DNA from: Gracilariopsis chorda
Taxonomy: Eukaryota > Rhodophyta > Florideophyceae > Gracilariales > Gracilariaceae
DNA: 64,000 bases
Direction of reading: 5' to 3'
Assembly: GCA_003194525.1 (NCBI GenBank)
Contig: NBIV01000288.1
Span: forward strand, 18,185 to 82,184
Positions 10,352 to 20,059 of this stretch are shown one piece after another. Each line of letters starts with the position of its first letter. Position 1 is the first letter of the stretch. The position numbers were made by a program, and so were the translations under genes. Below the pieces are notes generated by a model. It saw nothing but the letters and a program-made list of their open reading frames with translations, was not told the origin of the DNA and did no database searches.

Positions 10352-12324
10352 TGGATGGACAATTAATAGTGCGCAAGGAAAAAGAACGACTTCGATTGAG
10401 TTGATGAATGCTGAAAAAGAGGTGTACAAACTTTCATCAAGTTGCGTGATTGGTTTACATTCAACGTCGGTGGAAGGGTGTACTCAGATTGCCTTTATAC
10501 AAGGATGGGCCACAATTTAACGGAAGAAGGTACAAGACTCACGACTCGTCTGACCCGTGGGTGTTGTGGCTTCGTCATTCCGCGCACTGCCCGGCAACAA
10601 CTGGCATCCGGGCACGTTTGCAGTTTGCAAAAGCAAGCTCCTCCCCTCGATCTCTATTTCCTTTGCATAAGGGGTTTTCTGTTCATATGTTCAGTGCGAC
10701 TGGTCAACAACGATAACAATTGGTTTGAGGCCTTCTGTAAGTATTGCTTACAGCATCACCAAAGTTTGTAATTTTTGTGCAGAACTAAAAGTGTGCTGCA
10801 GTGAACGGTACCGTTGTACTTGTGACGCGAAAATCGGACTCTTCCACGCTTGGCGTCGTTGGGATGATTGGCTACAGGCGAAATTGATGTAATGTGTCTG
10901 GCTTTCGAGAAGTAGGTACTCCACACAATTGAACTGTATTTGAGAAGCTCGTTGCGACTGTCTGAAAGCTCACCATCGCACGGCTGCGCTTTCCCATGAC
11001 AAGTGGATCGTGAATGGATCAACAGTCCAGATGGAGTGCTTCGAAATGTATTTCATTCGAAGAAAACGCGCGCATCATCGCGATGCTATCAATGCTCTGA
11101 AAAGATTAGAGAACATTATTTTCCGAAGAAAACAATATAGAGGTTCGTACAGTCGAACGTGGCCACCTACATGACAACATTAAGAGTGGTAGGGCACTGC
11201 CTACCATAATTGCTCCGACGCACTGTTCATCCATCGTGATCTGAAGATCGGTGCGCATGCAGGAAGGCACAGGTCGGTGCAGGAAAGTGGTGTGCATTAG
11301 TTATTTGACTTTTTTTTCATTTTGAGAGATATGCTATTCTAAACAGGAAAAACATACATATAAATACGTAAAATCATTTTTATTCTATTCGTCAATCTAC
11401 GAACAAGAAAGGGAGCTTTCGGCCCCACCACTCTTTCCTGCAGTGGAGACGTCATCATTTTGCCTGCATAAAAGAGTGGGTGAGATGAAACGCCAAGCTG
11501 AAGGCCCCAGGACGATGTGTTCTCAGAGAGGTGACATTCAAAATACTTTCGATGTCCAAAACGCTTGATTATCATCCGTGAAAAATGTTAGCAGACCAAA
11601 ATTATTAAAAGGAAAAGTGCAAGGCACGATCTTTGAGTGCCCATATCTTTGACGCTAAGAAATCAACATCGTGCTTTGCACGTAATTTTTGAACCTTTCG
11701 CTCCCTGATCTTTAAAAGGTGTACCATGTACGTATAACACCAACAGAGGACTGGTTTGAACTCTTCTTCTGTACCACGTTGAAGACTTACGGCCATCCGT
11801 TTCTCCAGATATGTTAAATCGAAATATACAATGGAAGAGCTATTAACGTCCAGTGTATAAGGAAATGCGCATTGTATGACATTACGCTATTCTTTACAAA
11901 CTCGCTGCAACTGATCGACTTGGTGAAAGCACAGAACGCTTTGAAGAGAATACCAAACCCAGCATCCTTTATAATTTAATTACCTTGTACGCCAAATGGA
12001 ATAGTCGAATCTAGCTAGCATCTTTGTAGCTTCTACATGAATAAGAATTGATTAAATCCTGCTCGCCGTTCGGATTTTTATTAACACAAGCACCTGCTAA
12101 AGCCTATGCCGCGAGCCCAAATCTGAAACATAAGAGGGCTCCATGTACAAGGTACTCAACCATACTGAAAATCTTTGGATCATGATACGGTTTCATGGCA
12201 TGTGCTTAACCGGATCATGCAACGATTTCTTTTCTCTTAAGATAACGGCCGCACAGGACGCGGATGAAGCTATTCAATGCGTAGAAGGTTAATTTGTAGC
12301 TAAGGGAATCTCTCCGTATAGTTG
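10352..12324. other. Long interval without a recognised gene
   Basis: About 2 kb. Open frames are short and unsupported. A plus-strand stretch near 11030-11160 encodes a basic, helix-like segment (ECFEMYFIRRKRAHH..DAINALKRLEN) that may be a transposon remnant, but nothing adjacent confirms this. The 5' flank should contain the promoter of the 454-aa gene. Confidence 0.4.
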
Positions 12325-14116
12325 TCAAAACCACTCTGACAGACGCGCAAGCTCCCTCTTCACATTCTGATCCAACGCATCATTGAAGCTCACTGGTTCG
12401 CTTGCAGCTCCAAACGCCAAACATTCCGTTTCACCTATTCCATAGCTGAAAGTTCCATCCGGGCATTTCTCACAATCCGTGGCACCATCATGCCTGGTGA
12501 CAAATCCAGCCGGGCACTTCTGGCACGGCTTCCTTCTGATTCTCCCTGGAAGCCGACTCTTCTGCAACTCTTCGAGCGTTGACACCACTCGATATGTACC
12601 CGCAGGGCACTGTACACATTCGTGATCCATTTCTCCCGTCTTCATCGTTCCGTAACTGCCGACAGGGCACTCTGAACAGCTTCCATTCACAATGCCCAGG
12701 TTTTGGGCAGTTGTTCCATGACAAACACACACAAAGTCAAAGTTCCGAACCAAGTTTCCAGAGCATGGACTGCATCCAGCAAAGCTAAAAGTCTCACCGA
12801 ATGAGCCAGTGCATGGTGGACAGGAGCGCAAACCCACTTTAGAAACTGAGCATTCAACCCGTACACACGAAGGGTACACTTCATCGCCATAAATGGCTAC
12901 ATGTAGATAAGTACCAACAGCACAATATGTCAGCGGATCAATGCACTGGGTACGACTACGGTCTGGTACACTTCCGTTCGGACACTTCACGCACTTTTTT
13001 GCATCATAATCTTTCGATACCGTCCCGCTCGGGCATGGGAGGCACTCTGTCGCATTCGGATGGTCACTGAAGTTTCCGGGGAAGCAGTGGTCACATAATT
13101 TTCCAAATTTTGTTTCTTCGATACGGTTTCCAGGAGGACAAGTATGATTCTCATCAGGAAGCACAAATTGTTCTGACAGAGCACATTTTGGAGTTCTTTA
13201 TCCGAGCCTTTACTACTTCCGTACAATGCGCACACTGTAACGGAAGCCCGCCTACGCTTCCATGGTTGTCTGGGCACGGTACGCATCGTTCCAGTTCCAT
13301 GTCGTATCTTTCGTCCGCATTGCAACGTACACAGTCTCCGGATGAAGTTTGCAGAAAGCCTTTAGGACAGGGTCCATTCAACCTTCGGCAGAATCTCGCC
13401 CCAGAAGCGTATGTTGTCGTGTTCTCAGGACATCTATGACAGTCCGGAAGCTCATATTGATTGCCTTCACCGTACTGACCTGGTTCGCAAAGGACACAGT
13501 TTCCTACATCATCTAGCTGTTTGGATTTAGATCCTAGTGGGCATGAGACACATTCCGAGAACTCTTGGGAAAAGATCCGTCCGAAACCACACCCTACACA
13601 CTGGTCGTATCCATTGCTTGTAGTCCCAGGTGGACACCTTTTGCATTGGTTAACTGAAGTCGATCCCGGAGGAGCCCATGTTCCGTGAGGACATCGTTTG
13701 CACTCTAGAAGATTATCTTCGTCCGTATATCCATATGAGCAAGTTTCACAAGACTCATTGTTAAATCGATCATACCAAGGCAGAATCACCGTTCCCTTTG
13801 GACAACGAACACATCGATCAGAAGCTCTGGCCGAAGAACTTCCTTCTGGACATGGGGTACATGAGGAAGAACCAGCGGAGGAAAATGTTCCCGCCGGGCA
13901 ACTGTTGCATACGTGTGGACTCTGGGCTCCGTGGATGGTATGGTAATTGCCGGGTGCGCAAGGAACACAGCGTGTAGAGTTCATGGCAGGTTGGTACGTT
14001 CCTGGCCCGCAAAGGGCACATTCAGAAGAACCTGGGGTTCGAAATGAGCCTCTAGGGCAGGCATGAGCTGATAATAAGAAGTAAAGGATTTGTAGAGCGA
14101 ACAATATGAAAATCAT
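12325..14116 (-). pseudogene. Secreted cysteine-rich GCC2/GCC3-type protein, single frameshift
   Basis: The ATG at 14116 opens a signal peptide (IFILFALQILYFLLSAHA) followed by many CP.GT....C..C modules. The frame runs to 13154. A second frame, open to a TGA at 12325, continues the same modules without loss. The whole span is 3 x 597 + 1 bases, so one extra base explains the break. It lies at a run of four T on the plus strand (13186-13189), where the upstream frame reads SKMC and the other frame reads SKCA. The paralogue at 8987-10351 aligns across this point (GCVLERWFLPEG against KCALSEQFVLPDE). Without the extra base the product would be about 596 residues, with extra N-terminal repeats compared with the 454-aa paralogue. 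Sequencing error and genuine pseudogene are both possible. Confidence 0.82.
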
Positions 14117-14651
14117 TTTCGTATGGAGTGGTTACAAATTGCTCAGTTGTGTTGTTGAGGCCTTGGAAAACGTCCGAAGCGTTTAAGTGGGGAGAATTGG
14201 AGTTGATGCTTTTGAAGCTACAAGGGTACAGGAGATGCTCAATAATAATGTGATTCTGAGGTGTTAACGGAGTGAAACTGTGGCGGGCAGGTGTAACAAG
14301 CATTGTCGACATTGCTTGTCAGAGAGGAGAGCCCCAGAACCACTATGAAAACCTCTGAGCCAATCCGACGCTCTTGTGCTGGTTCTCTGCACAGATCATT
14401 CACCTTTCTATAACCACACGAATTCGTCCAGCAAGGCACCGGCGCGTTGGCAATTGATTTAAATGACCAAATTGATTCATAGCTCTTGATGAAGAGGCGT
14501 TGCTACAGTTTTGGTTGAACAATCCGGAATCCCACGAGCACTCTTGCGATGGCGGACAGAGATCCCTTTGTGTACGATATAATAGCTTTGCTGCATAACG
14601 ATTTCACGGTTGATTTCGGGACAGGTCAACAAGGGCAGCACTTCACGGTAG
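14117..14651. other. 5' flank of the cysteine-rich gene
   Basis: No gene is seen. The reverse strand at about 14335-14405 carries a word block (GAGAACCAGCACAAGAGCG then CGGATTGGCTCA) that recurs at 30793-30855; see that entry. The rest looks non-coding and may include the promoter of the gene starting at 14116. Confidence 0.4.
14335..14405 (-). repeat. Repeated block, copy 1 (CREPAQERRIG)
   Basis: The reverse strand reads a stretch that translates to VNDLCREPAQERRIGSEVFIV. Plus-strand bases 30790-30860 translate to MNNLCREPAQERRIGSIFFIV. The conserved DNA contains GCAGAGAACCAGCACAAGAG and ATTGGCTCA, and one of the differences is silent. The source element is not recognised. Confidence 0.6.
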
Positions 14652-15027
14652 CTAGTGTCTATCGGACCGCTGACCTCATATGAGGTCAAAACAATCAACT
14701 TTACGTTTAATTTTAGTTATTTTGATCGGAATTTTTTTGCCTTTTGTAGTCTGTATAAGTTATGCAACATGTTTTCGTATTGCAAAATTCTAAGCTTCTG
14801 TTGTTTATGCTAGGTGAGAAGCAGAAACATAAGACAACCAGATGGTTTGATAGAGATGTGCTTGTAAAATATGACTAATTTACTACAGAGCTTCAGAAAA
14901 CCGGCTTTTTTGATATCAAAAACGTACTTTTGATTCAAAAACACCATTCCCGACGCGTGTATGAAAGGTTCAAAACCTTCAATAAATAATCATTTGGGAA
15001 CATTACATCCAGGCGGATAGACACTAG
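14652..15027. mobile_element. MITE-like element with piggyBac-type ends (376 bp)
   Basis: It begins CTAGTGTCTATCGGACCG and ends with the inverse GATAGACACTAG (15016-15027), so the terminal inverted repeat is at least 12 bp. An 18-bp perfect palindrome TGACCTCATATGAGGTCA lies at 14671-14688, as at the other piggyBac ends here. There is no coding sequence. Its right end shares CTAG with the left end of the piggyBac-like element that follows. Confidence 0.6.
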
Positions 15028-15119
15028 TGTCTATCTGACGAGCGACCTCATATGAGGTCAATTTTAATTAGTCTAGAACTTCATCAAAATCTTAAAACTT
15101 TTCCAAAAACTTTTTCGCT

Positions 15120-16957
15120 TTGATCTTCTCATCATGTCTTTTACACCGGCAGCACGCTGAACCATGTCTACAACACATGACCATCAGTCGTAGCTGTCAA
15201 ATCAAGCACTATCGACAACAAAATTTGTACACAACAGCCCCGTCTACAGATCTTCGCAGAAATGTTGGAACAACTGTCAACAGCCGTGCTACTCTGATTA
15301 CCAATGACACTCAATGCAAACCATACTATGGATCTCTATGGAAACCAAATCCGGTATAAGGTTCCCTTTTTAATATTGACATTCAAAAGGTCAACGATCG
15401 AAATTTCACTTTTCTGACTGTGCGTTCTAGTCATCCGGACCAAGAAAAAGAAGTCAGTATACCTCTTTCCAGTGTCAAACTAGGTACCGGTTTTGAAGAA
15501 GCCGTGAATGCTGCAGAAGAATCTATTGCAGTGGTTGGACTCCTTACTTCGCAAAATATCGAGGAAAATGCTCTTGTGACACCATCTCAGATGCTAATTT
15601 TGGAATTGCAAACAAGTTTATTAGACGAAAATGCACCTGTACAATCAACTCTGATTCATCGTCGTGTGTTGGAAACCTGTACGAAGTTGAGCTCTTTGAA
15701 TGGTTGTATGCAAATGCATCATGTAAAGTGGTTGGCCCTGCCGGAGCTTTTATCTTACTGCATCACGTTTTTACAAACATGAGCGCATTAGATTTCTTCG
15801 TTTGGATGTTTCCTATGCAAAATGTCTAGTTCATAGTGAACAAAATGAATGTTCGGTCAGAACGCAAAAACGTTCAGAAAACTTCAATGAGAGAACTGCT
15901 TAAATTCTGTAGAGTTCTTATACTCATGACTCGCATTGAGTTCTCTAGCAGACGGGATATTTGGAGCCTCGAGCCTTTTTCTAAGTTTATTCCTGAGCCA
16001 AATATTCGTCTTGCGATGTCACGGAACAGATTTGAAATGCTTAGAAGTTGAATATGCTTCAGCGGAAATGGTGCGACTGAAGAGCAAGGAATCGGGCGTT
16101 GGTCCTTCGTAGTGGATTTTGTAAAGGCAATCAATGACCATCGTCGGTCTTTTGTCACGCTATCACATGCCGTATGTGTTGACGAAGGAATGTCACGATG
16201 GTACGGATTAGGCGGTAATTGGGTTGATGTCGGGCTTCTACACTATACGGAATCAGATACAAAGCCTGAAAATGGTCTTGAAATGAAGGCCGTATGTTGT
16301 GCACGAAGTTGTATAATGCTGGACATTGAGCTCAATATTGGTGCAAGTATTCAGGAACAAGTTTTCGATTTTGATAACGCCCATGAAACGGCAGTCTTAC
16401 TTTGCTTAGTGCCACTATGGTTTGGATCAAGAAGGTTGGTATGTGCAGATTCCTTTTTTGCGTCTGTCAGTACCGCAAAAGCATTACTGGAGAAAGGTTT
16501 AAGGTTTACTGGAGTGGTCAAAAGTGCTACTCGTGAGTATCCTATGACACATCTCTCCGAAACTACTCTATCGGACAGGGGAGATTTTGTATCTATGCTA
16601 TCGAAAGGAAGCATTATCAATAATGATATAATGGCTGTAATGTGGATGGACAGAGAAAAAAGGTATTTGGTATCAACCTCTGGCACGGTTAATCCTGGCT
16701 CTCCTATTATTCGAGAAAGGTGGAGACGGGAGGGAAATGTTTCTTAGAGGGTGTAATTGGAGGTCGCAATTCCCGAAGTGTGTGAAGAGTATTACAAAAA
16801 AAGTTCATTTGTTGATCGCCATAACAGATGCAGACAAGATGATCTGAATCTGGAGAGGAAAATCGAAGTGAAAGAGTGGTCATTTCGAGTGAACTTCTCT
16901 CTTTTATCGATTTGTATTGTGGAAGCGTGGAAGTTGTACAAAGCCGCAAATGGAACC
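15120..16957 (+). pseudogene. piggyBac-like transposase (DDE_Tnp_1_7), broken
   Basis: Pieces in order are: an N-terminal region (15120-15782) shared with the copy at 57290-57784; RELLKFCRVLILMTRIEF and SRNRFEMLRS (about 15880-16050), typical of the piggyBac core; the catalytic core 16112-16747; and the C-terminal helix block VCEEYYKKSSFVDRHNRCRQ with SICIVEAWKLYKAANGT (16757-16957). All three catalytic Asp positions of the DDD triad appear present: CVDEGM, VCADSFF and MWMDREKRYLVST. Stops TAG and TAA near 16745-16758 and several frame changes upstream disable it. The Ty3 insertion then cuts it after residue Thr of NGT. No cysteine-rich C-terminal domain is seen. Confidence 0.85.
16953..16957. 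repeat. Target site duplication GAACC (left)
   Basis: GAACC immediately precedes the 5' LTR and is repeated at 26862-26866 immediately after the 3' LTR. A 5-bp duplication is usual for Ty3/gypsy integration. Confidence 0.95.
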
Positions 16958-17782
16958 TGTAGTGCAACGCCCTGAGGGAGGGATTCTTGGTACTTGAACG
17001 CTTTCCCGATATTATCGGTTGTGTAGTGTGTATATGAACTACGCCCCACTATGGTGGATATGGACACGTGGGACACGGTTTTGGGCCAATTGGCGGTTGG
17101 CCACAGTAGTGGATGTTGCCACGAAATGTGGAGTATTTTAGTCAATATTATTTATTATTTTCACACCCATTTCTGGGAAGCTAGTACTTAGTGCGACGGC
17201 GCAGTGCCGTCGCACCAGTAAACCTTCCACAACAAGGGACCCCAACCTGGGGAATTGGCTCTAGTTGTTGCCGCTTGCGCGCGTACTCTACTCCTCCTTG
17301 GAGGGAAACGCCGTAAACCACGGGACATCTAACCCCCTTGCACATCTAAAGGGACCCATCACTGGGAGTATAATTGTTCCAATTGCATTGGTGTTTCGCC
17401 CTGTATAGGGATATTGTTACCGGCATTGCCGTATCTGCCCGTCGCTCTCGCGACCCACTTCGTCCTCTCTTCCTCCTCTTCGCCCTTCCTTTTTCCCCTT
17501 TTTAGGGTAGCACCTCCCGCTATCCGCGGCCCTCGTGTGCGCATCTGCTCACACACCCCCACTTACGTGGAAACATACCTCTACTGAGGATCACACCCCG
17601 CTCACGCGGATACCGATTCTTCGCCTTCACCTCCCTGCGCGAGTCGCGACAGGTGTCCCTGGTCTTACAAACCGGCTTCGCCGTGACACCTCTGGGAGGG
17701 CTCTACCCAACTGGGTTCACCTCGTGAGAGGAAGATCCCGAACGTCTTTCGGTGTTTTTCCCCTTTGGGGCATTGCACCACA
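16958..17782 (+). repeat. 5' LTR of family A copy 1 (825 bp)
   Basis: Starts TG, ends CA. It is paired with the 3' LTR at 26038-26861; about eight substitutions and one extra C distinguish them (about 1%). It contains a strong stem TGCGACGGC/GCCGTCGCA near 17191-17213. Confidence 0.95.
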
Positions 17783-17785
17783 AAG

Positions 17786-17798
17786 TGGTCTCCCGACC
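17786..17798 (+). promoter_or_regulatory. Primer binding site, family A copy 1
   Basis: TGGTCTCCCGACC starts 3 bases after the 5' LTR and would pair with a tRNA 3' end GGTCGGGAGACCA. The same sequence stands at 58568-58580 in copy 2. The tRNA identity is not determined. Confidence 0.75.
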
Positions 17799-17887
17799 TA
17801 GAATCGGTTTTTGTTTTCCCTCTTACGAGGTTTGTTTTTATTTACCGGAAGTTCCGTGATCGTTTCCCGTCGTAACGGTATTTTCTC

Positions 17888-20059
17888 ATGTCGAGAAATC
17901 CCTCCGATGCGGAGCCAGTGGTTACGCGTAGTCGCTCCCGCGACAACGCAGACACATCCGAAGTTCGGTTCGTACCCCGTATCCCTATACGGACAAGTTC
18001 CAGCCGTACTGGCGCCGCTTCATCGCGGAATGATACCCCCGACCGGGAACCCCGGAACCTCCTTTTGCCCTCGTTATCACCCCCGCAGGGGAATGCAGCA
18101 TCCACTCCGGCTGTTGCCGCAGTGCCCCAGGCACCCCGGCCTGCTCCCGCTGTCGCGGCTTCAAGCCCCCGTGGAACGGGCGATAACAACCCCCAGGGGA
18201 CTTCCCTGGAATCCCAGGTCCGCGCTCTGTGGACCGCCCATGACACCCTTGTAGGGGAACTAAAATCCCTCCAAGAGGTCTTCTTGGCAACCCCCGTAAA
18301 GGAGGTCGCCGAGGAACTCCGTATTTTACGGTCTGACGTCAACTCCGTGTTGGAAAGTTTGGGACAACCCGCCACCTTCATCGAAGGAGTTGAAGCCCGA
18401 TTTGATCGGATTGGTGCCCACCTGGAGACGCTGGAGCAGTTCGTCCTCATGGACAAACCATCCCCGGATGATCCGGTAAAGGAGGCATCGCATAACGACC
18501 AGCTTGCTGGGAAGAAGAAACGCCGTCATCGACGAAAACACCATCAAAAATATTCGGACTCTGATTTTTCGACATCGTCGGACTCATCCCGAAACCATTC
18601 GGTTAGCTCGAGCTCCTCGGACTCCGACTCAGAGGACGAGAAGCGAGGCTACTCCTCCCGCTCGAAGCGGTCATCGGCCACTGAAGGTGTGGTCCGAACC
18701 CGCCAGAAGGGGAGAAGACACCCCGGTCTTCGGGAATTGAAACTGACAAACCCGGATTACCGGAAGCTTTTATCATACCGGTACTACCGGCTCGAAGATT
18801 CGTCACTTGGACGTACGCCCCGTGGTACGGGAAAGGTGCGAGAATGCATTAAGCGAATGCAGCTCTCGCTCCGCAACCAGTATTTTACTGGAGAGGACCC
18901 AGTCCTAGTACTGGATTTCCTATCCCGCTTTGTAGCGGAGGCCGATATCCTCGGTATGAATGAGGGACAAGCCTATTTGGCTTTACCGTATTTCTTACGG
19001 GGAGTGGCGGAGGACCAATACACCTCTGTCAGAGGATCTTCTCGCGCCTCCGAGGGAGGAGTTACTTGCTGGCCGGAGGCTGTGCAGTATCTTCTGCGCT
19101 CCTACGCCACCAACACCGCTATTCAGCAGGCTATCCTCGCTTTGCGAGATACACGCCAGCGTGCTGGAGAGACCGAGACCGATTACTCGGTGCGCCTTAA
19201 CAAGGCTTTCCACAGATGTGGTAACGTATACCCCGCTGGGGAGCGCAGTACCATGTTCATTGATGGTCTTGACCCGGCAATCCGGAGTTTAGTTACCCGT
19301 TATCGGGAGGACAAGCGAAGGATCACCTACCTCGAGCTGGTCCAACAAGCTCGAGCGGAAGGGGATGCACTTCGTGCAAGAACTCCGAACAATCGGTCTA
19401 AATCCGCCAAGGCGTTGTTGCTAGAAAGCAAAGCTTCCTCACTCTCGCTCACTGCGGATGGGAACCCTGGACAGGGATTTGATACCGTGCATTTAGTGCA
19501 GGAGGATGGTGTGTCGATACCCACCAGTGATTTACCGTCAACGACGGAGATGACCCGTGATACGGGAACGGAAGACCCCGTTTTGTACGGTGGTAACAGT
19601 CGGGTTCAACCCCAACGACTCCCGTTTTCAAACGGTCAATCCCGTTATCAACGGCCTGGATGGACTGACACCCGCCCTGCGGTTCGCTTCTCCGATACTC
19701 GGAATAATAATCCGCGTGTCGCGGTATTGGCTCTCATTTGCCACCTGTGCTATGCCCATGGCCATACCTCACCTCAGTGTATTTGTTCACTGAAGGATAT
19801 GGCCAAGGTGGTGGCAAATTATGAGGCCCTCACTCCAGAGGAGAAACGTTCCGTCCCGACGGCTTCCTACCTCCGTGCTAAAACCTTTTCCCATGCCCTA
19901 CCACAGACCCCGCGTGCGCGGCAAGCTTCATACACCCGGATTCGGAAGATCACGCAACCATCCGTTGCAAACCCCGCTTATGCGGATAGAAACCCCCGTC
20001 AACGGGATGAAGCACTCGTTGTCGAGGAAACCAACCCACCGCCGAAGGCGGAAAACTAA
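17888..20059 (+). CDS. gag: Gag of family A copy 1 (723 aa)
   Basis: An open ATG frame ending in TAA. Its parts are a Pro/Ser/Arg-rich N-terminus, a heptad-like helical segment near residues 110-200 (ALWTAHDTLVGELKSLQEVF), a Ser/Asp-rich tract near 215-255, the Ty3-type capsid region (LSYRYYRLEDSSL to FHRCGNVY, about residues 290-450), and one CCHC zinc knuckle (CHLCYAHGHTSPQC, residues about 620-633). It forms the retroelement particle and binds its RNA. It is the only undamaged gag in the window. The 3' end GGAAAACTAA directly precedes a pol frame at -1, so Gag-Pol may be made by ribosomal frameshifting. Confidence 0.93.
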   Translation: MSRNPSDAEPVVTRSRSRDNADTSEVRFVPRIPIRTSSSRTGAASSRNDTPDREPRNLLLPSLSPPQGNAASTPAVAAVPQAPRPAPAVAASSPRGTGDNNPQGTSLESQVRALWTAHDTLVGELKSLQEVFLATPVKEVAEELRILRSDVNSVLESLGQPATFIEGVEARFDRIGAHLETLEQFVLMDKPSPDDPVKEASHNDQLAGKKKRRHRRKHHQKYSDSDFSTSSDSSRNHSVSSSSSDSDSEDEKRGYSSRSKRSSATEGVVRTRQKGRRHPGLRELKLTNPDYRKLLSYRYYRLEDSSLGRTPRGTGKVRECIKRMQLSLRNQYFTGEDPVLVLDFLSRFVAEADILGMNEGQAYLALPYFLRGVAEDQYTSVRGSSRASEGGVTCWPEAVQYLLRSYATNTAIQQAILALRDTRQRAGETETDYSVRLNKAFHRCGNVYPAGERSTMFIDGLDPAIRSLVTRYREDKRRITYLELVQQARAEGDALRARTPNNRSKSAKALLLESKASSLSLTADGNPGQGFDTVHLVQEDGVSIPTSDLPSTTEMTRDTGTEDPVLYGGNSRVQPQRLPFSNGQSRYQRPGWTDTRPAVRFSDTRNNNPRVAVLALICHLCYAHGHTSPQCICSLKDMAKVVANYEALTPEEKRSVPTASYLRAKTFSHALPQTPRARQASYTRIRKITQPSVANPAYADRNPRQRDEALVVEETNPPPKAEN

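Noticed and set aside
17842-18456. A 204-codon minus frame opposite gag
   Set aside because: Antisense shadow of a GC-rich gag gene; no motif.
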